From: Pseudonocardia kujensis
GTDB taxonomy: Bacteria > Actinomycetota > Actinomycetes > Mycobacteriales > Pseudonocardiaceae
Assembly: GCF_021283305.1 (NCBI RefSeq)
Contig: NZ_JAJSOK010000033.1
Coordinates: 1-64,000, forward strand
Direction of reading: 5' to 3'
DNA length: 64,000 nt
Positions 35,004-43,753 of the stretch are shown here, one piece after another (position 1 is the stretch's first letter; each line of letters starts with the position of its first letter). The notes under the pieces were generated by a model that was given only the letters and a program-made list of their open reading frames with translations, searched no databases and was not told where the DNA came from. A program made the translations under genes and the position numbers.

Positions 35004-35094
35004 CGTCGCGCTCCTCAGTATCGAAGTGGTGGCTGAGGCACTGCCCGCCCAACCCGAAGGTTGGAAATTTGAACGAACAGTAACTCGCGGCAGA

Positions 35095-35586
35095 TTAGGG
35101 GTGCCCGACGGGCCTGTCAAGGACGGCCTCGGCGAACCGGCTGACCTGCACGGCGACGCAGACCGGCTTCTGCCCGGTGTCGCTCTCGAAGATCGTCTCT
35201 GTGAGCACGTGGGCGGTGTCGGCGCCGACGCGATCGACGGACCGGATCACCGCCCGCATCCTGACGCGCGAACCGACCGGTGACGGCGCGGGGAAGCGCA
35301 CCTTCTCGTAGCCGTAGTTGAGAGTGTGGGCGAACCCGTCGAAGGACATCAGCTCGCCCAGCAGGGCCGGGCCGAGCGAGAGCGTGTAGAGACCGTGCGC
35401 GATCGTCGAACCGAAGGGACTCGCGGCTGCGCGTGCGGGGTCGACGTGGATCCACTGGTGGTCGTCGGTCACCCTCGCGAAGGCGTCGATCGCTCCCTGG
35501 GAGACCGTGCGCCACGGGGTCGGGCCGAGCTCGACGCCGACCAGGGCTCTGAGCTCGTCGACGGTAGTGGGTCGGAGCGGGCCCAT
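35095..35586 (-). CDS. MaoC-like (R)-hydratase / dehydratase
   Basis: The product is 163 aa, a single hot-dog domain. FARVTDDHQWIHVDPARA contains the hydratase DxxxxH motif, and FGSTIAHGLYTLSL is the following central helix. It would add water to an enoyl-CoA. The start overlaps the stop of the FabG-like gene (ATGA). About 90 bp of non-coding DNA separate it from the next gene downstream, so a second promoter there is possible. Confidence 0.9.
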   Translation of the reverse strand: MGPLRPTTVDELRALVGVELGPTPWRTVSQGAIDAFARVTDDHQWIHVDPARAAASPFGSTIAHGLYTLSLGPALLGELMSFDGFAHTLNYGYEKVRFPAPSPVGSRVRMRAVIRSVDRVGADTAHVLTETIFESDTGQKPVCVAVQVSRFAEAVLDRPVGHP

Positions 35587-36323
35587 CAGATCGCGATGCC
35601 TCCGTCGACCGGGAGGACGACGCCAGTGATGTAGGCGGCCTCGTCCGATGCCAGGAAGGCGACGGCGGCCGCCATCTCCGACGGGGCCCCGAAGCGGCGA
35701 AGGGGAATGGCCTCCTCGATGTCCCTGCGCCGCTCCGGCGGAATCGAGTCGATCATCCGGGTCTCCGCGTTCGGCGAGATCGCGTTCACGGTGACCCCGA
35801 ATCGGGCGAGTTCCTTCGCGGCAGTCTTGGTGAACCCGATGATCCCCGCCTTGGCGGCGGCGTAGTTGGCCTGTCCGAGGTTCCCCCGGAGCCCGCTGTA
35901 GGAGGTGACGTTGACGATCCGTCCTCCGCCCTGGCGACGAAAGTGGGGCACCGCCGCCCGAGTCATGCGGAAGGTCCCACCGGCGTGCACCGCGAGGACC
36001 GCCTCCCACTCGTCGTCGGTGAGTTTCCACAGCATCCCGTCGCGCAGGATCCCGGCGTTGTTGACCACGACGTCCACCCGTCCGGTCTCGGCCACGACCC
36101 GCGCGAAGAGCTCCTCGACCTGGGCGGTGTCGGAGATGTCGGCGGCGACCCCGGTCGCGCCGATCTCCTTCGCGGTCTCGGTCACCGCGTCGGCGTCCGC
36201 GTCGACACAGAACACCTCACCACCCGCCTCTCGGAAGCGTTCGGCGATGGCCCGGCCCACGCCGCGGGCGGCGCCGGTGACGACGATCGTCCGGGCGATG
36301 TAATCGAAGGTCAGGTTGGCCAT
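35586..36323 (-). CDS. FabG-like short-chain dehydrogenase
   Basis: The product is 245 aa with VVTGAARGVGRAIA, VDVVVNNAGIL, VNVTSYSGLRG and YAAAKAG. It ends with ITGVVLPVDGGIAI. All SDR catalytic residues are present. The length and motifs are those of 3-oxoacyl reductases. Coupling with the MaoC gene suggests that the two proteins act on the same hydroxyacyl/enoyl-CoA pair. Confidence 0.9.
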   Translation of the reverse strand: MANLTFDYIARTIVVTGAARGVGRAIAERFREAGGEVFCVDADADAVTETAKEIGATGVAADISDTAQVEELFARVVAETGRVDVVVNNAGILRDGMLWKLTDDEWEAVLAVHAGGTFRMTRAAVPHFRRQGGGRIVNVTSYSGLRGNLGQANYAAAKAGIIGFTKTAAKELARFGVTVNAISPNAETRMIDSIPPERRRDIEEAIPLRRFGAPSEMAAAVAFLASDEAAYITGVVLPVDGGIAI

Positions 36324-36350
36324 GAAGTACTCCTGTTCGCGATGCGGCGG

Positions 36351-37205
36351 TCACGCGGTGTTGTTCGCGATGAGGCCCGCGGACACGTGCAGGACCTCGC
36401 CGGAAACCATGCGCGCGTCGTCCGAGAGCAGGTAGAGGTAGGCATTCGAGACGTCCTGCGCGGCGACGTGGGGGACGCCGAGCGGGTGCATCGCCGCCAT
36501 CCGCTCGAGCATCTGCCCACGGGTCGGGTTCTCGAGGTCGGGACAGAACAGCTTGTACGCCTCCTCGTTGTTGTTCATCGAGGGCAGGTCACCCGGGTCG
36601 ACGTTCGTCGGCGCGACGCAGTTCGCCCGGATCCCGTAGGCGCCGTACTCGGCCGCCACGGTCTTCATCAGCCCGATCACACCCCACTTCGACGCGCCGT
36701 AGTCCGCGATGTGCTGGTAGGCGAACCGGCCCGCGGTCGAGGCCGTGATGACGATCGCCCCCTTGCGTTGCGCGACCATGTGGGGCAGCACTGCACGGCA
36801 GGCGTGGAACGCCCCGGTCAGGTTCGTGTCGATCACCGCTCGCCAGTGTTCGGGATCGAGGTCGGCCACTTTGCCGAAGCCGAGAATGATTCCGGCGTTG
36901 CACAGCAGGTGGTCGATCCGGCCGAGCTCGTCGACCGTCTGCTGCGCGGCCTTCACCATCGCTTCGGCGTCGCGGACGTCGGCGACGATGCTCACGCACC
37001 GACGACCGAGGTCGGACACCATCCGGTGGGTCTGCGCCAGGTCCTCCGGGGACCCACCCGGGTAGAACTGGCCCTCGACGTCGGCGACGCAGTTGTCCAG
37101 GAGCGCGACGTCCGCACCCTCGCGCGCCACGGCGACGGCGTGCGAACGCCCCTGCCCCTTCGCCCCACCGGTGATGAGGGCGACGGTGCCGTCCAACCTA
37201 CCCAT
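36351..37205 (-). CDS. Mycofactocin-coupled SDR
   Basis: The product is 284 aa, longer than a classical SDR. ITGGAKGQGRSHAVAVAREGADV, split here for length, has the GQGRSHA signature of the mycofactocin-dependent branch. There is also an insertion after beta-2 (YPGGSPEDLAQTHRMV), LCNAGI, and a YGASKWG active site. VAPTNVDPGDLPSMNN and the LFCPDLENPTR insertion are typical of this branch. The nicotinamide cofactor is thought to stay bound and be recycled by mycofactocin (family knowledge). No mycofactocin synthesis gene is in the window. It overlaps the ABM gene by 8 bp. Confidence 0.88.
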   Translation of the reverse strand: MGRLDGTVALITGGAKGQGRSHAVAVAREGADVALLDNCVADVEGQFYPGGSPEDLAQTHRMVSDLGRRCVSIVADVRDAEAMVKAAQQTVDELGRIDHLLCNAGIILGFGKVADLDPEHWRAVIDTNLTGAFHACRAVLPHMVAQRKGAIVITASTAGRFAYQHIADYGASKWGVIGLMKTVAAEYGAYGIRANCVAPTNVDPGDLPSMNNNEEAYKLFCPDLENPTRGQMLERMAAMHPLGVPHVAAQDVSNAYLYLLSDDARMVSGEVLHVSAGLIANNTA

Positions 37206-37572
37206 GGCGCATCACCCCGGCCCTGTCCTCGCCCCTCTCCTCGGCGAGGATCGGATGAAGCACGTGAATGTCCAGGTCGCCGGCGAGCAGGGCCGCACTG
37301 TCCGCGAAGAACTCACGCATGTGAGGCTGTTCGAGGTGCGCCCGGACGGCGTTGCCGTCGCGGTAGACCTCGTAGAACGCCACGCTCCCGGGTCGCGACG
37401 GGGCCTCATGGACCTCATAGGCGAGGACTCCGGGCTCAGCACGGCTCGGGTCGCCCAGCGCGAGCATTCGCTCGCGCAGGTCCCGCTCGAGGCCGGGCTT
37501 GGGATCGGCGTAGCCGAAGAACGCGACGGGCCGGGTGCTCGCCAGGAGCTCGGCCGATACTGGTCCAGACAT
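37198..37572 (-). CDS. Antibiotic-biosynthesis-monooxygenase (ABM) domain protein
   Basis: The product is 124 aa with one dimeric alpha-beta barrel domain. AFFGYADPKPGLERDLRERM, SRAEPGVLAYEVHEAP and VAFYEVYRDGNAVRAHLEQPHM are the three conserved blocks. Such proteins are cofactor-free monooxygenases or small-molecule processing enzymes, often quinone-forming. It sits between two mycofactocin-type SDR genes. Its role is not clear. Confidence 0.85.
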   Translation of the reverse strand: MSGPVSAELLASTRPVAFFGYADPKPGLERDLRERMLALGDPSRAEPGVLAYEVHEAPSRPGSVAFYEVYRDGNAVRAHLEQPHMREFFADSAALLAGDLDIHVLHPILAEERGEDRAGVMRHG

Positions 37573-37620
37573 GGGACATCTCCGTCCGATGCGAAGTGCG
37601 GGTGAAGGGCGCGGTGTGCG

Positions 37621-38451
37621 CTACAGCAATGGGTAGCCGGCCGTGACCTCGAGCTCGGTCCCGGTGATGTACCTGCCGCTTTCGCCGGCCAGGTAGAGGA
37701 CTGCCTGCGAGATGTCCTCCGGCGACACCCAAGGCGTGTCCAGCGCCGTCATCGACCGGAACGCCGGCTCGACCGCCTCGCGGCTGGGGTTCTCGACGTC
37801 CGGGGCGAACAGCCCGTAGATCGCCGGGTTCTGGATCATCGCGGTGTCGCAGTTCGTCGGGTGGACCACGTTCACCCGGATCCGATGCCGGGCCAGATCC
37901 TTCGCGAACGACTTGGTCAGACCGACGACGCCGTGCTTCGAGGCGATGTAGGCCGCCATGTTGTACGTCGGCGTGAGCGTGCTGGCCGATCCGACGAAGG
38001 TCATCGAACCGCCCCGGCCCCCCGCCACGATGTGCTTCGCCGCCGCCTGCGCGGAGAAGAACGCACCGGAGAGGTTCGTCCCGATCACCGCGTTCCACGC
38101 CTCCTCCGAGACCAGCGGGGTCTCCGTCACCTCGCAGATGCCCGCGTTGAGCACCGCGACGTCCAGACGCCCCAGCTCGGCCACCGCCCGGTCCAGGCCT
38201 GCCGCGAGCGCGGCCGGATCCCGGACATCGCACTCCAGGCGGACGGCACGGCGGTCGGCCTTCTCGACGAGCGCCACCGTCTCGTCGAGATCCCCCGGCG
38301 TGGACATCGCGTAGGGGACGGTCGGGACCTGCTGACAGATGTCGAGCAGGATCACATCCGCGCCGGCCTGCGCGAGGTGGGCCGCGTGCGAGCGACCCTG
38401 CCCACGGGCCGCGCCCGTGACGAAGGCGACCTTGCCCTCGAGACTCGCCAT
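37621..38451 (-). CDS. Mycofactocin-coupled SDR
   Basis: The product is 276 aa with FVTGAARGQGRSHAAHLA, ILLDICQQV, the STPGDLDETVALVEKADRR insertion and the active site YIASKHG. VHPTNCDTAMIQNP and LFAPDVENPSREAV complete the branch signature. It heads the leftward array: the region upstream contains a 14-bp inverted repeat at 38562-38575. The substrate is probably an alcohol whose NAD(H) is not exchanged freely. Confidence 0.88.
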   Translation of the reverse strand: MASLEGKVAFVTGAARGQGRSHAAHLAQAGADVILLDICQQVPTVPYAMSTPGDLDETVALVEKADRRAVRLECDVRDPAALAAGLDRAVAELGRLDVAVLNAGICEVTETPLVSEEAWNAVIGTNLSGAFFSAQAAAKHIVAGGRGGSMTFVGSASTLTPTYNMAAYIASKHGVVGLTKSFAKDLARHRIRVNVVHPTNCDTAMIQNPAIYGLFAPDVENPSREAVEPAFRSMTALDTPWVSPEDISQAVLYLAGESGRYITGTELEVTAGYPLL

Positions 38452-38767
38452 TTCCGTGACCTCCGTACGGACACCGCAACGTGTCCTCGTCGGGATGGGC
38501 GCGCCCGGGACTGGGCCCGGGGACGCGGCCGAGCGTCATGCTCAGCGGATGTAACCAGTGGGTTGGCAATCCAACTGCTGGGTCAAATTAGGGTGCGGCT
38601 CGCGCTCCTGTCAACAGCCGCAAGCGGACGACAGGCAGCGTCTTGACACCCCCCGCGCCCCGCATCACGATGACCAACCACGCGTTCAGTAAGCCGACCA
38701 TGTGGTCAAAATCGGCCGGGCCGGGCTGAACGCGTTCGATCCCGCCACACCGACGAGGGAGAGCGCG
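38452..38767. other. Divergent promoter region
   Basis: No gene is present in these 316 bases. Two palindromes are visible: CCAGTGGGTTGG-CAAT-CCAACTGCTGG type (38555-38582) and GACCATGTGGTC (38696-38707). A TTGACA hexamer lies at 38643-38648, but no convincing -10 box follows at the right distance. The two sites should serve the leftward array and the rightward SDR respectively; this is inference. Confidence 0.5.
38555..38582. promoter_or_regulatory. Candidate operator for the leftward array
   Basis: The inner repeat GTTGG-CAAT-CCAAC (38562-38575) is perfect and the flanks CCAGTG and CTGCTGG extend it imperfectly. It lies about 105-130 bp before the ATG at 38451. A partly similar GGTTGGAAATTTGAAC occurs at about 35058, ahead of the flavin oxidoreductase gene. 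The TetR-family protein at 25828-26517 is the obvious candidate binder. Confidence 0.4.
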
Positions 38768-39655
38768 GTGCCAGGTCGCCTGGAAGGCAAAGTCGTCGTC
38801 ATCACCGGAACCGGAATCGGGATGGCCAGGCAGGTCGCCCTCCGCTGCGTGGCCGAAGGCGCGTCCGTCATCGGATGCGACATCCTGGGCGAGGACGCCC
38901 AGGAGACTCTCGACATCGTGCGAGCGGCCGGAGGAAGGATGGAGTCACTCCATCCGATCGACCTGACCAACGAGCAGCACGCCCACCACCTACTGGAGTT
39001 CGCCGCCGACACGTTCGGTGGCGTGGACGTCGTGCATCACAATGCAATGCAGATGAGACTGGGAGCGGTCGAGGACTCGAGCCTGGACGATTGGCAGTTC
39101 ACGATCGACCACACCCTGCTGATCCCCTTCCTCGTCTCCAAGCACGCCATTCCTCACCTTCGGGCGCGCGGCGGCGGCAGCATGAGCTACATGGGCTCCG
39201 TCGCCGGCGCGAACCTCGGCACCGGCTACCCAGGAAACCTGCCTCTTCATCCCGCCTACTCGGTGGCAAAGGCCGGGGTGATCCGACTTGCCTCCTACCT
39301 GGCGCACGAGCTGGCACCATGGAACATCCGGACGAACACCATCTCCCCCGGGTGCGTCGCCACGCCAAGAGGCCTGAACTTCTACGGCGCAGAGGGAACC
39401 GCCGACCGCCAGGTGGTCATGAACGCCCAACTGACCAAACGCCTCGGTGAACCCGACGACATCGCGAGCGCCGTCGTGTACCTGGCTTCCGACGAGGCGT
39501 CCTGGATCAACGGCCTGAACCTCGCCATCGACGGTGGCCACCACGCCTCCGGAGGCGCAGGAACAGCAGACCCGGAGGATGTGGCCGTCTACGCTCCGAA
39601 GATGAAGGCGTGGTCGACGGTGGACCACTGGGAGACGTCGGGCAAACGCGCCTAG
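38768..39655 (+). CDS. Short-chain dehydrogenase with altered NNAG motif
   Basis: The product is 295 aa from a GTG with GGGAGAG upstream. VITGTGIGMARQ replaces the standard TGxxxGxG spacing only slightly, and MGSVAG and YSVAKAG give the Ser and YxxxK residues. The NNAG motif reads VVHHNAMQM, so the first Asn is His. A C-terminal extension after LAIDGG (AGTADPEDVAVYAPKMKAW) is unusual. It is transcribed away from the array, in the gap before the insertion sequence. The substrate is unknown. Confidence 0.82.
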   Translation: MPGRLEGKVVVITGTGIGMARQVALRCVAEGASVIGCDILGEDAQETLDIVRAAGGRMESLHPIDLTNEQHAHHLLEFAADTFGGVDVVHHNAMQMRLGAVEDSSLDDWQFTIDHTLLIPFLVSKHAIPHLRARGGGSMSYMGSVAGANLGTGYPGNLPLHPAYSVAKAGVIRLASYLAHELAPWNIRTNTISPGCVATPRGLNFYGAEGTADRQVVMNAQLTKRLGEPDDIASAVVYLASDEASWINGLNLAIDGGHHASGGAGTADPEDVAVYAPKMKAWSTVDHWETSGKRA

Positions 39656-39882
39656 CGAAACGAAGCATGACTGCCGGCGCCGATGGTCCAGATCAGTCCC
39701 ATCGCTGAGTGGACGAGCGCGGCGTGGGCGTTCTCGCCGCGGTGGTCGGGCAGCCGCGGCTGGCTCCCTGCCCGGCGGTCACCGTCTTGGTCACCACTAA
39801 CCCCGATCACGACCTCTGCAGCTGAACATGAGCCAAGATCGTCAGCGCAAGCGACCCGCTCCAGCACGACTGCTCATCGGAG
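39656..39882. other. Intergenic stretch with a dispersed repeat
   Basis: No gene is supported. The segment 39778-39810 repeats 14922-14955 with a few mismatches (shared GTCACCGT, TTGGTCACC and CGATCAC). Its position just outside the left end of the insertion sequence suggests debris of mobile DNA. Confidence 0.35.
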
Positions 39883-39902
39883 CTCAGCTTGATCTTTAAC
39901 CT
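39883..39902. repeat. Left terminal inverted repeat of the insertion sequence
   Basis: CTCAGCTTGATCTTTAACCT matches the reverse complement of 41056-41075 at 19 of 20 bases. Confidence 0.75.
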
Positions 39903-41062
39903 TGGCGCGCTGGCGTGGTCGGGTCGCTGCTGGTCGTGCGGCGTGTCGACTGGGCATCGGTGCGGCCACCGCCTGATCCTCTTCGGGTTCCTCTCACAGA
40001 GCTCGAAGACGAAGGCGGTGGCGGCGGTGGCGAGTGTGACTCCTCGACCGGGTGGGCAGCCGGGCGACACCCTGCCCTGGCGGGGTGAACTCGCCCGGTT
40101 CCGGCTGGAGTTCTACGACGCGATCACCTACTCGTTCGTCGCGGCCCTGGAACCGGGTCGCACCTCGTGGACGGCGATGCTCGACGTGGTTCGGATCGGG
40201 CCGGGGCAAGACGCCGCCGCGGTCACCGCCATCCAGCTGCGTGAGGTCGTCGACCGGCTCCGGGCGGCGGGTCAGTGGCGGGCGGGGGACCCGCCGATCC
40301 TGATCGTCGCCGATGCCGGCTACGACATCACCCGCCTCGCCCACGTGCTGGCGGACCTGCCGGTGGAGCTGCTCGGCCGGCTGCGTTCGGACCGGGTCCT
40401 GCGCGGGCCCCGCACCCGCCGCGCGCCCGAGCAACGGGGCGCCCGCCGCGCCACGGCCCGGACTTCGCCTTGTCCAAGCCCGAGACCTGGTGGACACCGG
40501 TGCACATCACCACCACCGACACCACCCGCTACGGCCGGACCGTCGCCACCGCCTGGGACGGGCTCTACCCGCGCCTGACCCACCGCGGCGTGTGGGCGGC
40601 GTCTGCGTCGAGCACCCCGGTGAGTTGCCGGTCGTCGCCGGCGCCCTGATCCGTCTGCAAGTCGAGCATCCGCTCGGTGATCACGCTCCGAAACCGGCGT
40701 GGCTGTGGTCCTCGGTCGTCGGCGCCACGGCAGCAGATGTCGACAGGTGGTGGCAGGCGTTCCTGCGCCGGTTCGACCTCGAGCACACCTTCCGGCTCAC
40801 CCAGCTGCGTCTGGCCCGACCCCTCGCGGTCGACCTGCGACGTCCCTGGGAAGAACCCGCCGACCCCGGCCGGCCGACCCCGGCGAGGGTCCGCCGCGGG
40901 TTTCGCCACCTCCGCCCGAACACCAGCCATCCGACCAGAGCACCGAAACCGGGCCGACCCGGCCCCGGACGTCCACCCGGCTCCCGCAACCGAGCACGCG
41001 CCACCCGCCACGACGTCGGCAAACACCCCGCCAGCCTCACGAGCCCGACAGGAGCAGGTTGA
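39889..41062 (+). pseudogene. Transposase (NF041680-type DDE endonuclease) with internal deletions and frameshift
   Basis: Frames in order give YSFVAALEPGRTSWTAMLDV, ILIVADAGYDITRLAHVL (DDE-type Asp region) and LLGRLRSDRVLRGP. After a frame change come DFALSKPETWWTPVHITT and, in another, PAWLWSSVVGATAADVDRWW and FLRRFDLEHTFRL, with LRLARPLAVDLRRPWEEPAD near the end. Relative to intact relatives, about 100 codons are missing after LEFYDA and about 35 codons between DLEHTFRL and TQLRLAR. At least one frameshift is also present. It is therefore a dead transposase gene inside intact terminal repeats. Confidence 0.75.
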
Positions 41063-41075
41063 AGATCAAGCTGAG
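41056..41075. repeat. Right terminal inverted repeat of the insertion sequence
   Basis: AGGTTGAAGATCAAGCTGAG matches the reverse complement of 39883-39902 at 19 of 20 bases. The 274 bases that follow, up to the MFS gene, contain no recognisable feature. Confidence 0.75.
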
Positions 41076-41349
41076 GGCAAGTGTCCGGCGCCAGGGGCCG
41101 AGCTCATACGCTTACGCTCCACCGGCACCTCCCACATCTGTGGCTCCACCGACCAGGACCCACTTCTTGCCCGGCAGCCCCATGTTCACACGCGGTGAGG
41201 CCCCAGCCCAGGCCCCCATATCGTCCAGATCACTCGTCTCCGCCAGCGCAGGCCGGGGAGGACAACAAGGGGGCTTCTTGCCCGCCCTTCGTCGTCCTCT
41301 CCGGGTAGTGCTACGCCGTGTGGGAGTCAGGTGGTCCGACAGGGCGGAC

Positions 41350-42702
41350 CTACCGCTCGACCGCCTGGGCCGTCGCCGCGCTGTCGAGGCCAACGGGATC
41401 CCGGTACCACGCGTAGCCGATCGCCGAGAGCACGCACGCGAGGACGACGAAGAGGGCCGGGCTCTCGGTGTAGCCGGTCAGGGCGATCAATCCGGTGCAG
41501 ATGAACGGGGCGGCCCCGCCGAACACGGCAACGCACAATCCCCACGCGATGGAGAAGGCCGTGCTGCGGGTCCGGGTCTGGAGCACCTCGAAGATCGCGC
41601 CGAGGGTCAGCGCATTGTGCACCGAGTAGACCAGCGTGAGGACCAGGATCCCGGCGATCGCGGCGCCGAGCCCGCCGCGGATGAGTGCGAAACACGGGAC
41701 GAGGACGACCGCGAGGACGGCTGCCGAGGCAACGCCGAGCCTCCGACGGCCGGTCCGGTCGGCGACCCGGCCCCAGATCGGCGTGAGCACGAACATCGCC
41801 CCGAGCCCGAGCAGGGTGACCAGCAGCCCGTCGGACCCGCTGAACCCGATCTCCTTGATCAGGTAGGCGGGCAGCTGGATGTAAATGACGTAGTAGCCGG
41901 CGGCCTGAAGCGCGCCCAGCAGGATGCACTTCATGACGGCGGAGCGGGTGGCGGGGTCGTTGACGGTGTCCCGGATCGGTGTTCGGGCCAGGTCGCCGCT
42001 CTCCTGCAGCGCCCGGAAGGCGGGCGTCTCGTCGATCTTGATGCGGATGTAGAAACCGAGCGCTGCCAACGGAAGCGCGAAAAGGAACAGCACCCGCCAG
42101 CCCCAGGCCTGCATCAGTACAGGCCCAAGGATGAAACTCAGCACGAAGGCCAGGATGGATCCGAAGAGGTTGCCACCGGTCCCACCCGCCTGCACCCAGG
42201 CCAGCCTGCTCGCCCGGTTACGGAGCGGCGTCCACTCCCCCACGAACGTGATGGCGTTCGCAGTCTCGCCGCCATAGACGAAGCCCTGCAACAGTCGACA
42301 GACGAGCACGGCGAGTGGCGCAGCGATGCCGATCGTGGCGAAGGAGGGCACGGCCCCGATGAGCGCCGTCGCGGCCGCGATCGCGACGATGCTGAACAAC
42401 ATGACCTTCTTGCGGCCGAGGCGATCCCCTACCGCCCCGAGGACCAGCCCGCCGAGCGGCCGGATCAGGAACGGGATGGCGAAGACCGCCCAGGTGATCA
42501 GCAGGGAGGTCGTGGGGTCGGCGGCGGCGAAGAACTCGACCGTCAGGTAGGCCGCGACCAGTCCGTAGATGCCGAAGTCGTAGGTCTCCATGAACAACCC
42601 GGCCGCGCCCGACGCCATCACCCGCCGAATCGTCCGCTCGGACGGGGGCTGTTGTTCCAGCCCCGCGAGGCGTCCGTCCATCCGTTCCGTGGGCCCGCTC
42701 AT
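41350..42702 (-). CDS. MFS transporter (MHS type), paralog of the one at 51765
   Basis: The product is 450 aa with about 12 membrane segments. FMETYDFGIYGLVAAYL and GDRLGRKKVMLFSI are the MHS signatures. It is strikingly similar to the transporter at 51765-53132: both share FMETYDFGIYGL, SLLITWAVFAIPF, QGFVYGGETANAITFVGEWTP and KIDETPAFRALQ. It is divergent from the luciferase-like operon at 42853 and probably carries its substrate. Confidence 0.9.
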   Translation of the reverse strand: MSGPTERMDGRLAGLEQQPPSERTIRRVMASGAAGLFMETYDFGIYGLVAAYLTVEFFAAADPTTSLLITWAVFAIPFLIRPLGGLVLGAVGDRLGRKKVMLFSIVAIAAATALIGAVPSFATIGIAAPLAVLVCRLLQGFVYGGETANAITFVGEWTPLRNRASRLAWVQAGGTGGNLFGSILAFVLSFILGPVLMQAWGWRVLFLFALPLAALGFYIRIKIDETPAFRALQESGDLARTPIRDTVNDPATRSAVMKCILLGALQAAGYYVIYIQLPAYLIKEIGFSGSDGLLVTLLGLGAMFVLTPIWGRVADRTGRRRLGVASAAVLAVVLVPCFALIRGGLGAAIAGILVLTLVYSVHNALTLGAIFEVLQTRTRSTAFSIAWGLCVAVFGGAAPFICTGLIALTGYTESPALFVVLACVLSAIGYAWYRDPVGLDSAATAQAVER

Positions 42703-42747
42703 GACGGATACCTCCAGCGTCGTCGCCTGTCGGAGAGGCGCGGATCA

Positions 42748-42769
42748 ACTCGTTGCGTACTCGTTGCGT
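42748..42769. repeat. Tandem 11-bp repeat in divergent promoter region
   Basis: ACTCGTTGCGT occurs twice in direct succession (42748-42758 and 42759-42769). It lies between the divergent MFS and luciferase-like genes and could be a binding site. A loosely similar GCGTTGCATATGGTGCGTC occurs in the other divergent region at 49882-49900. Confidence 0.45.
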
Positions 42770-42852
42770 CACACGCGCCATGGTTGCGCTATAGTCATCG
42801 CGGCACGAACCACTGTCAAGCGCCATCCCCGAGGACGAGGAGCCGGCAGACG

Positions 42853-43734
42853 ATGAAGTTCGGACTCACCCACGGCAACCTGGGTCGCACTACGGACCCC
42901 GACAAGGCGGTGGAGATGGCACAGGCAGCCGAGGCCGCCGGCTTCGAGTCATTGTGGACGGTGGATCACGCGATCATCCCGACCCGGTACGAGAAGGTGT
43001 ACCCGGAAACGACGGACGGCCACTTCCCCTTCCCCCTGGATCACCCGCTCGCTGATCCCCTGCCCTGGCTGACCTGGGTCGGCGCCGCGACCAGCCACGT
43101 CAAGCTCGGCACCGCGATCCTGGTCCTTCCGCAACGGAACGTGCTGGTCACCGCGAAAGAGGCGGCGACCGTCGACCGGCTGACCGGCGGTAGGCTGATT
43201 CTCGGGGTGGGTACCGGCTGGTGCCGCGAGGAGTTCGAGGCGTTGGGCGCGGACTTCGATTCCCGCGGGCGGCGGCTGCGAGAGGCGATCCCGGCGCTCC
43301 GTGCACTATGGACCGGTGAGCCTGCCTCGCACGAGAGCGGGTCACTGAGTTTCGACGGCGTGATCTGCCAACCCCGGCCCGCGGGCAAGTCCATCCCGAT
43401 CCACGTCGGTGGGTTCTCCACCACCGCGGCCGCGCGTGCAGGCCGGATCGGCGACGGCTTCTTTCCCGCCGGATACGGCGACCTCGACAGGCTCGCCGCC
43501 CTGGTCACCCGTACCCGCGAGGCCGCCGCCGAGGCCGGACGCGACCCCGGCGACGTCGAGATCACCACGCGCTGGACCCGGGACCCGGCCGACGTCGACC
43601 CGGACCTGGTGCGCAGGCTCGCCGAGCTCGGCGTGGACCGGGTGACCGTTCCCGTCATGCTGTTCGACCCCGACGACCTGGCCGACGGGATCGCCCGCTT
43701 CGGCCAGACCTACATCGACCCCTTCCGGTCCTGA
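42853..43734 (+). CDS. Luciferase-like oxidoreductase, probably F420-dependent
   Basis: The product is 293 aa. MKFGLTHGNLG, then ESLWTVDHAIIPTRY, HVKLGTAILVLPQRN and ILGVGTGWCREEFEALG match the F420-dependent (Rv2161c/TIGR03619-like) branch of luciferase-like enzymes. F420 use is inferred from family. It starts the rightward operon ending in the IclR gene. A second copy begins at 63394 (about four residues in five identical over the visible part). Confidence 0.9.
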   Translation: MKFGLTHGNLGRTTDPDKAVEMAQAAEAAGFESLWTVDHAIIPTRYEKVYPETTDGHFPFPLDHPLADPLPWLTWVGAATSHVKLGTAILVLPQRNVLVTAKEAATVDRLTGGRLILGVGTGWCREEFEALGADFDSRGRRLREAIPALRALWTGEPASHESGSLSFDGVICQPRPAGKSIPIHVGGFSTTAAARAGRIGDGFFPAGYGDLDRLAALVTRTREAAAEAGRDPGDVEITTRWTRDPADVDPDLVRRLAELGVDRVTVPVMLFDPDDLADGIARFGQTYIDPFRS

Positions 43735-43753
43735 ACCCCGAGGAGCGACGACG

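Larger units (their letters stand above)
39883..41075 (+). mobile_element. Internally deleted insertion sequence
   Basis: CTCAGCTTGATCTTTAACCT (39883-39902) and AGGTTGAAGATCAAGCTGAG (41056-41075) are inverted repeats with a single mismatch over 20 bp and mark the ends. The 1,193-bp body encodes fragments of one DDE transposase. I could not identify a clear target-site duplication. The element is too short for its type because the transposase gene has lost internal segments, so it is not expected to move by itself. Confidence 0.75.

Noticed and set aside
41076-41349. Possible small gene after the insertion sequence
   Set aside because: Open frames are present but no start with a binding site, no similarity, and the segment lies between a dead element and the 3' end of the MFS gene.
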